This document shows positions 15,974-25,059 of a stretch of DNA of 48,093 nt, in pieces (position 1 is the first letter of the stretch; each line of letters begins with the position of its first letter). Both the position numbers and the translations under genes were made by a program. The stretch lies in contig JAKOQZ010000244.1 in the NCBI GenBank assembly GCA_029778105.1, positions 1 through 48,093 on the forward strand, written 5' to 3'. This DNA is from Pseudomonadota bacterium. Lineage in GTDB: Bacteria > Pseudomonadota > Alphaproteobacteria > Micropepsales > Micropepsaceae. A model generated the notes under the pieces. It made no database searches and was not told where the DNA came from. It was given only the letters and a program-made list of their open reading frames with translations.

Positions 15974-17766
15974 ACCAGCAGCCCCAAGGCGGCGAGACCC
16001 GCAACCTGATCGTCGCCGTCGTCCTGTCGATGGCGGTCTTCGTCGTCTGGTTCCTGCTGTTCCCGACGCCGGACAAGGCCAAGCAGGAGGCCCAGCAGCA
16101 GGCCCAGGCCACCGCCACCGTGCCCGGCACGACGCAGAACGGCGCACCCTACGAGCACAAGGACCGCACGGCGGCCCTCGCCGCCGACGGCGCGCGCGTC
16201 GCCATCGACACCGCGGCGGTTGACGGCTCGATCCGCCTGACCGGGGCGCGCTTCGACGATCTCAACCTGCGCCGCTACCGCACCGAGCTGGCGGCCACCT
16301 CGCCCGAGATCAACCTGCTGCAGCCGGTCGGCGTGACCAATCCGTATTACGCCGAATTCGGCTGGACGCCCGATCCCGGCGTGCCCGCGAAAGTGCCGGG
16401 CAAGGACACGCCCTGGACGCTCGCCTCGGGCGATACGCTCAGCCCCGGCAAGCCGGTGGTCCTCACCTGGGACAATGGCGAAGGCCTCGTCTTCACCCGC
16501 ACCGTCGAGGTGGACGAGAACTACATGTTCACGGTGAAGGACGCGGTTGAGAACAAGGGAACAACACCAGCGAAACTCCTGCCCTACGGCATGATCGTTC
16601 GCGGCGGCGTTCCGTTCTTCCACAAGATCTGGGTCGTGCACCAAGGCATGATTGGCGTGATGAACGGCACGCTGACTGAACATGATTACGACGAGCTGGC
16701 GGACATCGAAGGCAATACTGCGTGGCAAGAAACGACCGGCGGCTGGCTAGGCTTCACTGACCACTATTGGATGGCAGCCCTCGTTCCTGACCAAGCAGAA
16801 CAGGTGACCGCCAGCTTCCGGGCCCCTCCACAAGACGGCGGTCGGTGGACGAAGTATCAAGCCGACTTCCTCTACAAGACCGCGCGCGACATCGCGCCGG
16901 GCGGCAAGGCCGAGGTCACGCATCGCCTCTTCGCCGGCGCCAAGGTGGTGTCGCTGCTCGGCGACTATCAGGAAAAGCTCGGCATCGAGCGCTTCGACAT
17001 GGCGGTCGACTGGGGCTGGTTCTTCTTCCTGACCAAGCCGATCTTCCTGCTGCTCGACTGGCTCTACGGCATCGTCGGCAATTTCGGCGTCGCCATCCTG
17101 CTGCTCACCGTCATCCTCAAGGCGGTCTTCTTCCCGCTCGCCAACAAGTCGTACGAGTCGATGGCGAAGATGAAGAAGATCCAGCCCGAGATGCTGGCCC
17201 TGCGCGAGCGCTGGAAGGACGAACCGGCCAAGCAGCAGCAGGAGATGCTGGCGCTCTATCGCCGCGAAAAGGTGAACCCGGTTTCGGGCTGCCTGCCGCT
17301 GCTGCTGCAGATTCCGGTCTTCTTCTCGCTCTACAAGGTGCTCTACGTCACCATCGAGATGCGGCACGCGCCGTTCTTCGGCTGGGTTCAGGACCTTTCG
17401 GCGCACGACCCGACCTCGATCTTCAACCTGTTCGGCCTGCTGCCCTATGCCGTGCCGGCGGCGCTGGTCATCGGCGCCTGGCCGATCATCAACGGCATTG
17501 TGATGTGGGTTCAGATGAAGATGAACCCGCCCGCGCCCGACCCGACCCAGCAGCGCATCTTCGGCTTCATGCCGTGGGTCTTCATGTTCATGCTGGCCTC
17601 GTTCCCGGCGGGTCTCGTCATCTACTGGGCGTGGAACGGCCTGCTCTCGATCACCCAGCAATACGTCATCATGCGCCGGATGAAGGCGGAGATTCATCTC
17701 TTCGACAATCTGCGCGCGAGCTGGCCGTTCAAGCTGTTCCTGAAGCCGGCGGAAAAGAAAGCCTGA
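15970..17766 (+). CDS. yidC: Membrane protein insertase YidC
   Basis: A 598-residue Gram-negative YidC (Oxa1 family), which inserts inner-membrane proteins alone or with SecYEG. Residues 12-32 are the first membrane helix; a large periplasmic domain covers about 50-345; the insertase core follows, with the conserved region [20 protein letters not shown], then [14 protein letters not shown] and [20 protein letters not shown]. The C-terminal end is basic. Start ATG overlaps the yidD stop (ATGA). The stretch 16545-16870 (about residues 192-300, in the periplasmic domain) has visibly lower G+C and different codon choice than the rest although the frame is intact. Confidence 0.96.
   Translation: MNQQPQGGETRNLIVAVVLSMAVFVVWFLLFPTPDKAKQEAQQQAQATATVPGTTQNGAPYEHKDRTAALAADGARVAIDTAAVDGSIRLTGARFDDLNLRRYRTELAATSPEINLLQPVGVTNPYYAEFGWTPDPGVPAKVPGKDTPWTLASGDTLSPGKPVVLTWDNGEGLVFTRTVEVDENYMFTVKDAVENKGTTPAKLLPYGMIVRGGVPFFHKIWVVHQGMIGVMNGTLTEHDYDELADIEGNTAWQETTGGWLGFTDHYWMAALVPDQAEQVTASFRAPPQDGGRWTKYQADFLYKTARDIAPGGKAEVTHRLFAGAKVVSLLGDYQEKLGIERFDMAVDWGWFFFLTKPIFLLLDWLYGIVGNFGVAILLLTVILKAVFFPLANKSYESMAKMKKIQPEMLALRERWKDEPAKQQQEMLALYRREKVNPVSGCLPLLLQIPVFFSLYKVLYVTIEMRHAPFFGWVQDLSAHDPTSIFNLFGLLPYAVPAALVIGAWPIINGIVMWVQMKMNPPAPDPTQQRIFGFMPWVFMFMLASFPAGLVIYWAWNGLLSITQQYVIMRRMKAEIHLFDNLRASWPFKLFLKPAEKKA
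16545..16870 (+). other. Atypical-composition patch inside yidC
   Basis: My counts give about 55-65% G+C per 60-base line here, against about 72% in the next line (16861-16920). The patch uses codons scarce elsewhere in the gene, such as CTA (16747), ACA, CCA, GGA, GCA and CAA. The reading frame continues without a break. Boundaries are approximate. Confidence 0.6.
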
Positions 17767-17770
17767 CGCG

Positions 17771-18475
17771 GTGGCTCCCGGCGGCGGATACGAACAGTTC
17801 CTGCCCGAGATCGGGGCCGAGCGGCTGGCGTTCGGGCGCTGGCTGTTCGCGCAGGAGTGCACGTTCCTGCGCGGCGTGGTGAAGATGGACGGCCTGCCGG
17901 CGGCCGACAAACCCGAGATCGCCTTCGCCGGGCGCTCCAATGTCGGCAAGTCCAGCCTCGTCAACGCGCTGACCGGCCGCCGCACGCTCGCCCGCGTCTC
18001 CAACACGCCGGGCCGCACCCGCGAGCTCAATTTCTTCGAGCTGGCGGGCCTCGCCAATCTTGCCGATCTGCCGGGCTATGGCTATGCCCGCACCGAGCGC
18101 AAGCTGGTCGACCAGTGGACCAAGGTCATTTTCCAGTATCTGCGCGGGCGCGCGACGCTGAAGCGCGTGATGCTTCTGGTCGACGCCCGGCACGGGCTCA
18201 AGCCGTTCGACACGCAGGCGATGGAAGCGCTCGACGAGGCCGCCGTCAGCTACCAGATCGTGCTCACCAAGGTCGACAAGCTGAAAACCGCCGAACTCGC
18301 GGCGGTGATGGCGAAGACGGCCGAAAAGGCCGCCAAGCACCCCGCCGCCCATCCGGTGATCTGCCCCACCTCGTCGGAAACCGGGCTCGGCATCGATCAT
18401 CTGCGCGCCTTGGCCGCAGAGGCCGCCGGGTTGGAGCCCGGCGCGGTCGCGGGCTATAAGCCCGCAAATTCCTGA
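17771..18475 (+). CDS. engB: Ribosome biogenesis GTPase YihA/YsxC/EngB
   Basis: A 234-residue circular TRAFAC-class GTPase needed for 50S subunit assembly. G motifs are visible: G1 [15 protein letters not shown] (53-67), G2 NTPGRTREL (78-86), G3 [10 protein letters not shown] (97-106) and G4 LTKVDKLK. The order and the PGRT switch identify EngB. The GTG at 17771, 4 bp after the yidC stop, is the start that leaves the family N-terminus (about 40 residues before the GTPase). Fifth gene of the rpmH cluster, followed 10 bp later by argB. Confidence 0.93.
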   Translation: MAPGGGYEQFLPEIGAERLAFGRWLFAQECTFLRGVVKMDGLPAADKPEIAFAGRSNVGKSSLVNALTGRRTLARVSNTPGRTRELNFFELAGLANLADLPGYGYARTERKLVDQWTKVIFQYLRGRATLKRVMLLVDARHGLKPFDTQAMEALDEAAVSYQIVLTKVDKLKTAELAAVMAKTAEKAAKHPAAHPVICPTSSETGLGIDHLRALAAEAAGLEPGAVAGYKPANS

Positions 18476-18485
18476 AAGGGCCCTC

Positions 18486-19421
18486 ATGTCCCATGACGAC
18501 CTGACGCGCGACGACCTGCCGTTCGAACGGCGCCAGCTCGCCAACTGGCGGCGCACCGCGCGCACCCTGGTCGAGGCGCTGCCCTATATCCTGCGCTATG
18601 ACGGCAAGACGATCGTCGTGAAATACGGCGGCAACGCCATGGGCGAGGAAGGCGTTTCGGAACACTTCGCGCAGAGCGTCGTGCTGATGAAGCAGACCGG
18701 CATCGATCCCGTCATCGTGCATGGCGGCGGGCCGCAGATCGGCGCGATGCTGGAGCGGCTGCATGTGAAGTCCGAGTTCATCGACGGGCTGCGCGTCACC
18801 GACCGCAACGCCATCGACGTGGTCGAGATGGTCCTGTCGGGCTCGATCAACAAGCAGCTCGTGTCGGCGATCAACTCGGCCGGCGGCCGGGCGGTGGGCC
18901 TCTCCGGCAAGGACGGCAACCTGATCGTCGCCAAGAAGCTGCAGCGCACCAAGCGCGACAGCTCGGGCAATGTCGAGCGCATAGTGGATCTGGGTTTCGT
19001 GGGCGAGCCCGACGAGATCAATCCCGAAGTTCTCGAGACGATCATGAATTCCGATCTCATCCCCGTGGTCGCGCCGATCGGCGTCGGCAAGGGGGGCGAG
19101 ACCTACAATATCAACGCCGACACGGTGGCCGGCGCCATCGCCGGCGCGCTCAATGCCGACCGCCTGCTCTTCCTCACCGATGTGCCCGGCGTGATGGACA
19201 AGGACGGCGTCATCATCCCCTCGCTGACCATCAGCCAGGCGCAGGCGCTGATCCGCGACGGCACCATCTCGGGCGGCATGATCCCCAAGGTGCAGACCTG
19301 CATCGACGCCCTGAAATCGGGCGTGGAGGCCGTCGTCATCCTCGACGGGCGCATCCCCCACGTGCTGCTGGTCGAGCTCTTCACCGAGCACGGCGCCGGC
19401 ACGCTCTTCCGGCACGACTGA
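18486..19421 (+). CDS. argB: Acetylglutamate kinase
   Basis: A 311-residue N-acetylglutamate kinase, second step of arginine synthesis. Motifs: [15 protein letters not shown] near 41-55, [14 protein letters not shown] near 75-88, [29 protein letters not shown], and the C-terminal [16 protein letters not shown] with [13 protein letters not shown]. The extended N-terminal helix ([19 protein letters not shown]) is the type found in hexameric, arginine-inhibited enzymes, so feedback control by arginine is likely. Ends 1 bp before the GFA gene. Confidence 0.95.
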   Translation: MSHDDLTRDDLPFERRQLANWRRTARTLVEALPYILRYDGKTIVVKYGGNAMGEEGVSEHFAQSVVLMKQTGIDPVIVHGGGPQIGAMLERLHVKSEFIDGLRVTDRNAIDVVEMVLSGSINKQLVSAINSAGGRAVGLSGKDGNLIVAKKLQRTKRDSSGNVERIVDLGFVGEPDEINPEVLETIMNSDLIPVVAPIGVGKGGETYNINADTVAGAIAGALNADRLLFLTDVPGVMDKDGVIIPSLTISQAQALIRDGTISGGMIPKVQTCIDALKSGVEAVVILDGRIPHVLLVELFTEHGAGTLFRHD

Positions 19422-19422
19422 G

Positions 19423-19899
19423 ATGACGTCGCGCCCGCCCCTTCCGGCGCCGCCCTATCGGGGCGGCTGCCTGTGCGGGGCGGTGCGCTTTTCGCTCGGC
19501 ACACGGCCCAAAGCGATCAATGCCTGCCACTGCACCGACTGCCGCAAGGCCACCGGCGCCGGCGCCGCCATGTTCCTGCACATGCCGACCGAGGCGATCG
19601 CCGTCACGGGCGAGATGGCGTCATTCCGCAAGACCGCCGACAGCGGGCGCGAAATCGACATTTTCCGCTGCACGGCCTGCGGCGCACGCCTCTGGCACAG
19701 GCCGGTTTCCTATCCCCAGCTCAGCTTCGTGTGCACCGGCACGCTCGACGACGTGAGCTGGGTCGTGCCCACTTCCCATATCTGGGTCGCCAGCGGCACA
19801 CCCACCGACACCGTCACACCGGATGCGATCCACTTTGACGGCCCGGCGCCTGACCGCCAGTTGCTCTGGGACCACTTCGCGAAGCTGTATCCGGCCTAG
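19423..19899 (+). CDS. GFA family (glutathione-dependent formaldehyde-activating enzyme-like) zinc protein
   Basis: A 158-residue CENP-V/GFA domain protein. The zinc-binding cysteines are in place: GGCLCGAVRF (Cys16, Cys18), ACHCTDCRKATG (Cys35, Cys37, Cys40) and FRCTACGARLW (Cys83, Cys86). Original family members promote addition of formaldehyde to glutathione, but most homologues have unknown activity, so I keep the name at family level. It follows argB by 1 bp and may be read through from it. Its TAG stop shares a CTAG with the stop of the facing TetR gene. Confidence 0.88.
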   Translation: MTSRPPLPAPPYRGGCLCGAVRFSLGTRPKAINACHCTDCRKATGAGAAMFLHMPTEAIAVTGEMASFRKTADSGREIDIFRCTACGARLWHRPVSYPQLSFVCTGTLDDVSWVVPTSHIWVASGTPTDTVTPDAIHFDGPAPDRQLLWDHFAKLYPA

Positions 19900-20465
19900 G
19901 CCCTCAGGCCCGCCACGATGATGTCGGCGACCCGCTCGGCGCTTTCGCGCCAGCCCGGCGCGCCGGTATTATAGGCGAGAGCCGCGAGCGCCTGCATCAG
20001 ATCGTTGGGCTCGACACCGGTGCGCAGAACGCCGGCCTGGCGCGCCGCGTTCACCATTTCGTTCACGGCCCCGATGAGGCGCGAGCCGGAATGGGCCACC
20101 AGCGCCGCGCTGCCGCCCGTCATCGTGCCGAGCGCGGGCACGATCAGCTTCTTGGTCGCCAGATAATCGATGGCGAGTTTCAGCCAGGCGCCAAGCGCCT
20201 CCAGCGGCGGATTTTCGGCAAGCAGGGCGGTGGCGGCGTCGCCGAGTTGATCGACCTCGCGGCGATAAACAGCGGCGATGATGTCGTCGCGCGCCGGAAA
20301 ATGACGATAGAGCGTGCCGATGCCGACCCCGGCGCGGCGCGCGATCTCCTCCAGGCTGACCTCCGGCCCGATCTCGGCGAAGGCGGCTTTCGCAGCGTCG
20401 ATCAGCCCTTCGCGGTTGCGCAGGGCGTCGGCGCGCGGACGGCGCCCACTGGCTTTGCCGCTCAT
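19896..20465 (-). CDS. TetR family transcriptional regulator
   Basis: A 189-residue regulator. The N-terminal HTH is typical of TetR: RNREGLIDAAKAAFAEIGPE, SLEEIARRAGVGIGTLYRHF and PARDDIIAAVYRREV (recognition helix around 45-56). The remainder is the ligand-binding and dimerisation domain, including TMTGGSAALVAHSGSRLIGA. Start ATG at 20465; a longer open frame upstream reaches into the SDR gene and is not real. Divergent from the SDR at 20568, with two inverted repeats between them, so it most likely represses that gene and itself. Ligand unknown. Confidence 0.9.
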   Translation of the reverse strand: MSGKASGRRPRADALRNREGLIDAAKAAFAEIGPEVSLEEIARRAGVGIGTLYRHFPARDDIIAAVYRREVDQLGDAATALLAENPPLEALGAWLKLAIDYLATKKLIVPALGTMTGGSAALVAHSGSRLIGAVNEMVNAARQAGVLRTGVEPNDLMQALAALAYNTGAPGWRESAERVADIIVAGLRA

Positions 20466-20484
20466 CTCATCCGGGCCTTGAAAA

Positions 20485-20501
20485 ACGGAGGTGCCCTCCG
20501 T
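20485..20501. promoter_or_regulatory. Candidate TetR operator 1
   Basis: ACGGAGG-TGC-CCTCCGT is a perfect 7-bp inverted repeat 19 bp upstream of the TetR start, in the divergent intergenic region. Confidence 0.5.
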
Positions 20502-20502
20502 A

Positions 20503-20529
20503 TATAAACGGAACCATCCTCCGCTTATA
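20503..20529. promoter_or_regulatory. Candidate TetR operator 2
   Basis: TATAAACGGA and TCCGCTTATA are inverted copies matching at 9 of 10 positions around a 7-bp centre. It starts one base after operator 1 and shares the CGGA/TCCG core with it. The AT-rich arms also resemble promoter -10 elements (TATAAA, and TATAAG on the minus strand), so binding could block both promoters. Confidence 0.5.
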
Positions 20530-20567
20530 GCGGCCGGATGCTCAGTGACAAGGGGCAGGGACCTGAC

Positions 20568-21515
20568 ATGACCAAGACATTCGGCGCTAAGACGACCACA
20601 GACGAGGTGCTGGTGGGCATCGATCTCACGGGCAAACGCATCCTGATCACGGGTGTTTCGGCCGGTCTGGGCGTGGAAACGGCCCGGTCGCTGACGACGC
20701 GCGGCGCAAAGGTGGTGGGCCTCGCCCGCGATCTCGCCAAAGCGCGCACGGCGACGACTGATATTCCCGGCATCGAGCTGGTGGAGATGGATCTCGCCTC
20801 GCTCGCCAGCATTCGCAAGGCGACCGACGCGTTCAACGCCAAGGGCGACAAAATCGACGTCGTCATCAACAATGCCGGCGTGATGGCTTGCCCCAAGGGC
20901 ACGACGGCCGATGGCTTCGAAACCCAGTTCGGCACCAATCATCTCGGCCATTTCCTCTTCGCCAACCGGATCGCCGGGCTGATCAAGGATGGCGGACGTC
21001 TGGTCAGTCTCTCCTCGGCCGGCCATCGCTTCGCCGATGTCGATCTCGACGACCCGAATTTCGAGACGACGCCCTATGTCGAATTCGTCGCCTATGGTCG
21101 CTCGAAGACTGCGAACGCGCTGTTCGCCGTGGAGTTCGACCGCCGGCACAAGGCGCGCGGCGTGCGCGCCGCCGCCGTGCATCCCGGCGGCATCCAGACC
21201 GAACTCGGCCGCCATATGACGCCCGAGATGATGCAAGGCATGCTGGACTCGATCGCCAAGTCGACGCCGGCAGGCGCGCCGCCGTTCGAGCTGAAGACCA
21301 TTCCGCAAGGCGCGGCGACCAGCGTGTGGGCGGGCGTCGTCGCCTCGGGCGATGAGGTCGGCGGCAAATATTGCGAGGACTGCCATGTCGCCGGAATTGT
21401 CGAGGGCGGCCCGGATGCGCTGACCCGCGGCGGCGTGCGCGCCTACGCGATCGATCCCGAACGCGCCAAAGCCCTATGGGCCAAGAGCGAAGAGATGGTC
21501 GGCGAAAGTTTCTGA
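20568..21515 (+). CDS. Short-chain dehydrogenase/reductase (retinol dehydrogenase-like)
   Basis: A 315-residue NAD(P)-dependent SDR. Cofactor motif TGVSAGLG (28-35), NNAG (101-104), catalytic Ser150 in SLSSAGH, and YGRSK with Tyr176 and Lys180. The insert DLDDPNFETTPYVEFVAYGR before the catalytic Tyr and the long C-terminus resemble the retinol dehydrogenase / protochlorophyllide reductase-like branch. The ATG at 20568 is preferred (GGGGCAGGG upstream, normal N-terminus); ATG at 20538 would add 10 residues and run close to operator 2. Paired with the divergent TetR gene, it probably acts on a compound that induces it. Substrate not inferable. Confidence 0.85.
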   Translation: MTKTFGAKTTTDEVLVGIDLTGKRILITGVSAGLGVETARSLTTRGAKVVGLARDLAKARTATTDIPGIELVEMDLASLASIRKATDAFNAKGDKIDVVINNAGVMACPKGTTADGFETQFGTNHLGHFLFANRIAGLIKDGGRLVSLSSAGHRFADVDLDDPNFETTPYVEFVAYGRSKTANALFAVEFDRRHKARGVRAAAVHPGGIQTELGRHMTPEMMQGMLDSIAKSTPAGAPPFELKTIPQGAATSVWAGVVASGDEVGGKYCEDCHVAGIVEGGPDALTRGGVRAYAIDPERAKALWAKSEEMVGESF

Positions 21516-22457
21516 TCAGTATCCCCGCCTGAGGTCGACCTCGTAGAGAGGCCGGCCGCCGGCGCGGATGCGCGCCATGCTCTCGACCATGGTGATCGCG
21601 GTGGAGCGCGGATCGGTGAGCGCCGCCATGTGCGGCGTCACCATGATCTTCGGGTGCGGCCAGATCGGGCTGTCCCCGGGCAGCGGCTCGATCTGGAAGA
21701 CATCCAGCGTCGCACCCGCCATGTGCCCCTCGTCCAGCGCCGCGATGAGATCGCTTTCGATCAGATGCCCGCCCCGCGCCGCGTTGATCACCGCCGCGCC
21801 CTCCGGCAGCAGCGCGAAGGTGGCGCTGTTGAGGATGCCGCGCGTCGCGGGCGTCAGCGGCAGCAGACAGACCAGAATGTCGGTGCGGGCGAGGAAGGCG
21901 GCGAGTTCATCCGTTCCTGCAAAGCTCTCCACGCCCGGCTCGTCCTTGCGCGTCTGGCTCCACCCCGCAAGCCGGTAGCCGAAAGGCTTGAGCTTGCGCG
22001 CCGCATCGAGACCCAGCTCGCCAAGGCCGAGGATGCCCACGCGCGTCTCATCCGCCCGCTTCGCCGCGAACGGCGCCCAGCGTCCCGCCGCCTGATCGGC
22101 CAGGTTCCGCATCAGGCCGCGGTGATGGGCCAGCACGTGCAGCACGACATATTCGCTCATCCCCGCCGTCAGATACGGATCGACCACGCGGGCGAGCGGG
22201 ATGCCGGTTGGAAAATCGGGATCGACGAGGACGTGGTCCACCCCCGCGCCCAGCGAAAAGATGCATTTGAGGCCCGCCAGCCGGGCAAGCGCGCCGGCCG
22301 GAGGCTTCCACACCACCGCCCAGTCGGCGCGGGTTCCGGGCGTGACGTCGCCGCGCGACACGGTAAATCCGATGTCCGGCGCGAGGCTGCGAAAGGCGGA
22401 TTCCCAGGCCTTTGGCGGGTCGGACGGCGAAATGAAAACCAGTGTTTCGCCGCTCAT
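21516..22457 (-). CDS. D-2-hydroxyacid dehydrogenase (glyoxylate/hydroxypyruvate reductase A type)
   Basis: A 313-residue NAD(P)-dependent 2-hydroxyacid dehydrogenase close in pattern to GhrA. Motifs: [15 protein letters not shown] (63-77), [15 protein letters not shown], the Rossmann turn [17 protein letters not shown] (140-156), [14 protein letters not shown] carrying the substrate Arg, [16 protein letters not shown] with the Glu, and [10 protein letters not shown] with the catalytic His. Family members reduce glyoxylate and hydroxypyruvate. Stop codons of this gene and the facing SDR are directly adjacent (TGATCA). Confidence 0.87.
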   Translation of the reverse strand: MSGETLVFISPSDPPKAWESAFRSLAPDIGFTVSRGDVTPGTRADWAVVWKPPAGALARLAGLKCIFSLGAGVDHVLVDPDFPTGIPLARVVDPYLTAGMSEYVVLHVLAHHRGLMRNLADQAAGRWAPFAAKRADETRVGILGLGELGLDAARKLKPFGYRLAGWSQTRKDEPGVESFAGTDELAAFLARTDILVCLLPLTPATRGILNSATFALLPEGAAVINAARGGHLIESDLIAALDEGHMAGATLDVFQIEPLPGDSPIWPHPKIMVTPHMAALTDPRSTAITMVESMARIRAGGRPLYEVDLRRGY

Positions 22458-22512
22458 CGTGTCCTCGCGGGCGCTTGACGCGACCCGGCCCCTTACTTAC
22501 CTGAGGCCCATC

Positions 22513-23025
22513 ATGGCCATCCGCCCCATCCTGACCGCGCCCGATCCGCGCCTCAAGACGATCTCGAAGCCCGTCGAGACCGTGGACGACGAGCTGCGCG
22601 CCCTCATGGATGACATGCTGGAGACCATGTACGACGCCCCCGGCATCGGCCTCGCGGCCATCCAGATCGGGGTGCCCAAGCGCGTCATCGTGATGGACCT
22701 CGCCGGCAAGGACGAGGAGCCCCAGCCCCGCTATTTCGTGAATCCCGAGATCACCTGGACCTCCGACGAAATGTCGTCCTACGAGGAAGGCTGCCTCTCG
22801 GTCCCCGAGATGTACGAGGACGTCCAGCGCCCGGCCCGCATCAAGGCGCGCTGGCTCGACTATCACGGCAATCCCGTCGAGGTCGAAGCCGACGGCATGC
22901 TCGCCACCTGCCTCCAGCACGAGATGGATCACCTGGAGGGCGTGCTCTTCATCGACCACCTGTCGAAGCTGAAGCGCGACATCATCCTGCGCAAAATGAC
23001 CAAGGCGAAGAAGCGCTACGGCTGA
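22513..23025 (+). CDS. def: Peptide deformylase
   Basis: A 170-residue metalloenzyme that removes the formyl group from the N-terminal Met of new proteins. All three family motifs are exact: [11 protein letters not shown] (43-53), EEGCLSVP (91-98, metal ligand Cys94) and QHEMDHLEG (135-143, His136, Glu137, His140). The start ATG at 22513 gives the standard [14 protein letters not shown]. It is followed 39 bp later by fmt, the enzyme adding the formyl group, as in many bacteria. Divergent from the hydroxyacid dehydrogenase; a TTGACG element near 22477 could be part of its promoter. Confidence 0.96.
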   Translation: MAIRPILTAPDPRLKTISKPVETVDDELRALMDDMLETMYDAPGIGLAAIQIGVPKRVIVMDLAGKDEEPQPRYFVNPEITWTSDEMSSYEEGCLSVPEMYEDVQRPARIKARWLDYHGNPVEVEADGMLATCLQHEMDHLEGVLFIDHLSKLKRDIILRKMTKAKKRYG

Positions 23026-23064
23026 GGCCTTCCTTCTTGGCCGCCGATAGGCCATGCCATCGCC

Positions 23065-23985
23065 ATGACGCTCCGTCTCGCCTTCATGGGCACGCCCCCC
23101 TTTTCCGTCGCCCCGCTCGCCGCGCTGATTTCGGCCGGGCATGAGATCGCCGCCGTCTATTCCCAGCCGCCGCGCCCCACGGGCCGCGGGCACGCCGAAC
23201 AGAAGGGCGCGGTGCATGCCTTCGCCGAGGCGAACGGCATCGAGGTCCGCACCCCGAAATCGCTGAAAAGCGCCGAGGCGCAGGAAGCGTTCGCGGCGCT
23301 GGAGCTCGATGCGGCGGTGGTGGTCGCCTATGGCCTCATCCTGCCCAAACCCATTCTGGATGCGCCGAGGCTCGGCTGCGTGAACATCCACGCCTCGCTG
23401 CTGCCGCGCTGGCGCGGGGCCGCGCCGATCCAGCGCGCCATCATGGCGGGCGACACGGAAACCGGCGTGATGACCATGCTGATGGATGAGGGCCTGGATA
23501 CCGGGCCGGTGCTGATGGCCGAGCGGCTGGCGATCACGCCGGATATGACCGGCGGCCAGCTGCACGATGCGCTGTCGCCGCTGGGCGCCGATCTGATCGT
23601 GCGCACCATGGCGGCGCTGGGACGCGGCGGCATCACGCCCCAACCGCAAAGCGCCGACGGCATGACCTATGCCGCCAAGATCTCGAAGGATGAATGCCGC
23701 ATCGACTGGGCGGAAGATTCGGAAGCGATCCGAAACCGCATTCGCGGGCTTGCGCCCGCGCCCGGCGCGTGGACCACGATCCATGGCGAGCGGGTGAAGG
23801 TGCTGAAGGCATCGCGCGCCGAAGGCAGCGGCGCGCCCGGCACCGCGCTCGACGAGGCGCTGACCATCGCCTGCGGCAACGGCGCGCTGAAGCTGGAGAC
23901 GCTGCAACGTCCGGGGCGCGGCCCGATGGCGGCGGGCGACATGCTGCGCGGCTTCGCCGTGGCGAAGGGCAGCGTGCTGACATGA
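23065..23985 (+). CDS. fmt: Methionyl-tRNA formyltransferase
   Basis: A 306-residue enzyme that formylates initiator Met-tRNA using 10-formyltetrahydrofolate. N-terminal [19 protein letters not shown], the loop [10 protein letters not shown], the formyl-donor site [20 protein letters not shown] with catalytic Asn/His, and [11 protein letters not shown] with the catalytic Asp are all visible. The C-terminal tRNA-binding domain ([13 protein letters not shown], then [13 protein letters not shown]) is complete. In operon with def and truA. A long inverted repeat follows 8 bp after its stop. Confidence 0.95.
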   Translation: MTLRLAFMGTPPFSVAPLAALISAGHEIAAVYSQPPRPTGRGHAEQKGAVHAFAEANGIEVRTPKSLKSAEAQEAFAALELDAAVVVAYGLILPKPILDAPRLGCVNIHASLLPRWRGAAPIQRAIMAGDTETGVMTMLMDEGLDTGPVLMAERLAITPDMTGGQLHDALSPLGADLIVRTMAALGRGGITPQPQSADGMTYAAKISKDECRIDWAEDSEAIRNRIRGLAPAPGAWTTIHGERVKVLKASRAEGSGAPGTALDEALTIACGNGALKLETLQRPGRGPMAAGDMLRGFAVAKGSVLT

Positions 23986-23992
23986 CATTGGA

Positions 23993-24063
23993 TGTCATGC
24001 CCGCGCAGGCGGGCATCCACCAGCCGCTCACGGTCGTGGATGCCCGCCTGCGCGGGCATGACA
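23993..24063. repeat. Perfect 27-bp inverted repeat (intergenic palindromic element)
   Basis: The arms 23993-24019 (beginning TGTCATGCCCGCGCAGGCGG) and 24037-24063 are exact reverse complements, separated by 17 bp. They fill most of the gap between fmt and truA. Elements with this CATGCCCGCGCAGGCGGGCAT core are common dispersed intergenic repeats in high-GC Proteobacteria; only one copy lies in this window. As RNA it would form a very stable stem and could reduce read-through from fmt to truA. Confidence 0.85.
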
Positions 24064-24073
24064 GGGTGGGCCG

Positions 24074-24817
24074 ATGACCCGCTGGAAGCTGACCATCGAA
24101 TATGACGGCCGCGCCTTCGCGGGGTGGCAACGCCAGGCCGAAGCGCCCTCGGTGCAGCAGGCGCTGGAAGAGGCGATCTTCGGCTTTTCCGGCGAGCGCG
24201 TCACCGTGAACGGCGCTGGCCGCACGGATGCCGGCGTGCACGCGCGCGGGCAGGTGGCGCATATCGATCTGGCGAAGGAGACGAATGCGCGCACGGTCTG
24301 CGATGCCGTCAACGCGCATCTGCGGCTCGGCGGGCACGGCGTCGCGGTGCTGAGGGCCGAGGCTGTCGCCGCCGATTTCGAGGCGCGGTTCGGGGCGATC
24401 CGCCGCGCCTATCGCTATGAGATCGTCAACCGTCGCGCCCCGCTGACGGTGGATGCGGGGCTTGCCTGGCATGTCCATGTGCCGCTGGACGCCGCAGCCA
24501 TGCAGGCCGGCGCACAGCACCTGATCGGAAAGCACGACTTCACCACCTTCCGCGCCGCGCAGTGCCAGGCGAAATCGCCGGTCAGGACGATGGACGCCAT
24601 CACCGTGACGCGCGCAGGCGAGCGCATCGCCATCGACGTCGTGGCGCGCTCGTTCCTGCACAGCCAGGTGCGCGCCTTCGCCGGCTCGCTGAAGCTGGTG
24701 GGCGAAGGCCGCTGGCCGCCGGAGGAAATCGCCGCCGCCCTCGCCGCGCACGACCGCGCCCGCTGCGGCCCCACCGCGCCGCCGGATGGACTCTATCTGA
24801 TGCAGGTGGATTACTGA
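24074..24817 (+). CDS. truA: tRNA pseudouridine(38-40) synthase
   Basis: A 247-residue TruA, which isomerises U38-U40 in the anticodon arm of many tRNAs. The N-terminus [18 protein letters not shown] (4-21) and the catalytic motif [18 protein letters not shown] with Asp52 are exact for the family; [20 protein letters not shown] and the C-terminal [20 protein letters not shown] complete it. Third gene after def and fmt, separated from fmt by the palindromic element. Confidence 0.95.
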   Translation: MTRWKLTIEYDGRAFAGWQRQAEAPSVQQALEEAIFGFSGERVTVNGAGRTDAGVHARGQVAHIDLAKETNARTVCDAVNAHLRLGGHGVAVLRAEAVAADFEARFGAIRRAYRYEIVNRRAPLTVDAGLAWHVHVPLDAAAMQAGAQHLIGKHDFTTFRAAQCQAKSPVRTMDAITVTRAGERIAIDVVARSFLHSQVRAFAGSLKLVGEGRWPPEEIAAALAAHDRARCGPTAPPDGLYLMQVDY

Positions 24818-25018
24818 GCGTCTTCCGCGTCTGTCCAATCTGCGGTTCAGCCGTGTTTCCTGCCGACACGAACAGCAACGAAGCCTGTTGATCCCTGGAG
24901 GATATGCGTTTATATTCCTATCTGGTCCATGACGGGCGGGAGGGATGGGCGTTTGGGTTTGGGGCTGTTGCATCGCGTTTCGGGATTTCGCCGCCGCCTC
25001 CTGACGGGGAGGAGGAGG

Positions 25019-25057
25019 GGGGAGGGGGGGCGAAAAACTCTGAAACAACCCCTCCCC
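25019..25057 (-). terminator. Possible G/C-arm terminator after murI
   Basis: GGGGAGGGG (25019-25027) and CCCCTCCCC (25049-25057) are complementary, just beyond the murI stop, with a loop containing AAAAACTCTGAAACAA. On the minus strand the order is stem, T-containing loop, stem, and no T-run follows, so it is an imperfect terminator. The same stretch is part of a long G-rich tract (25007-25030). Confidence 0.4.
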
Positions 25058-25059
25058 GC

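Noticed and set aside
19896-21386. 496-residue reading of the TetR frame
   Set aside because: Only the last 189 residues are TetR-like; the upstream part is antisense to the SDR gene and contains its promoter region.
22048-23988. 646-residue open frame on the minus strand
   Set aside because: Antisense to def and fmt, no domain recognisable, shadow of GC-rich third positions.
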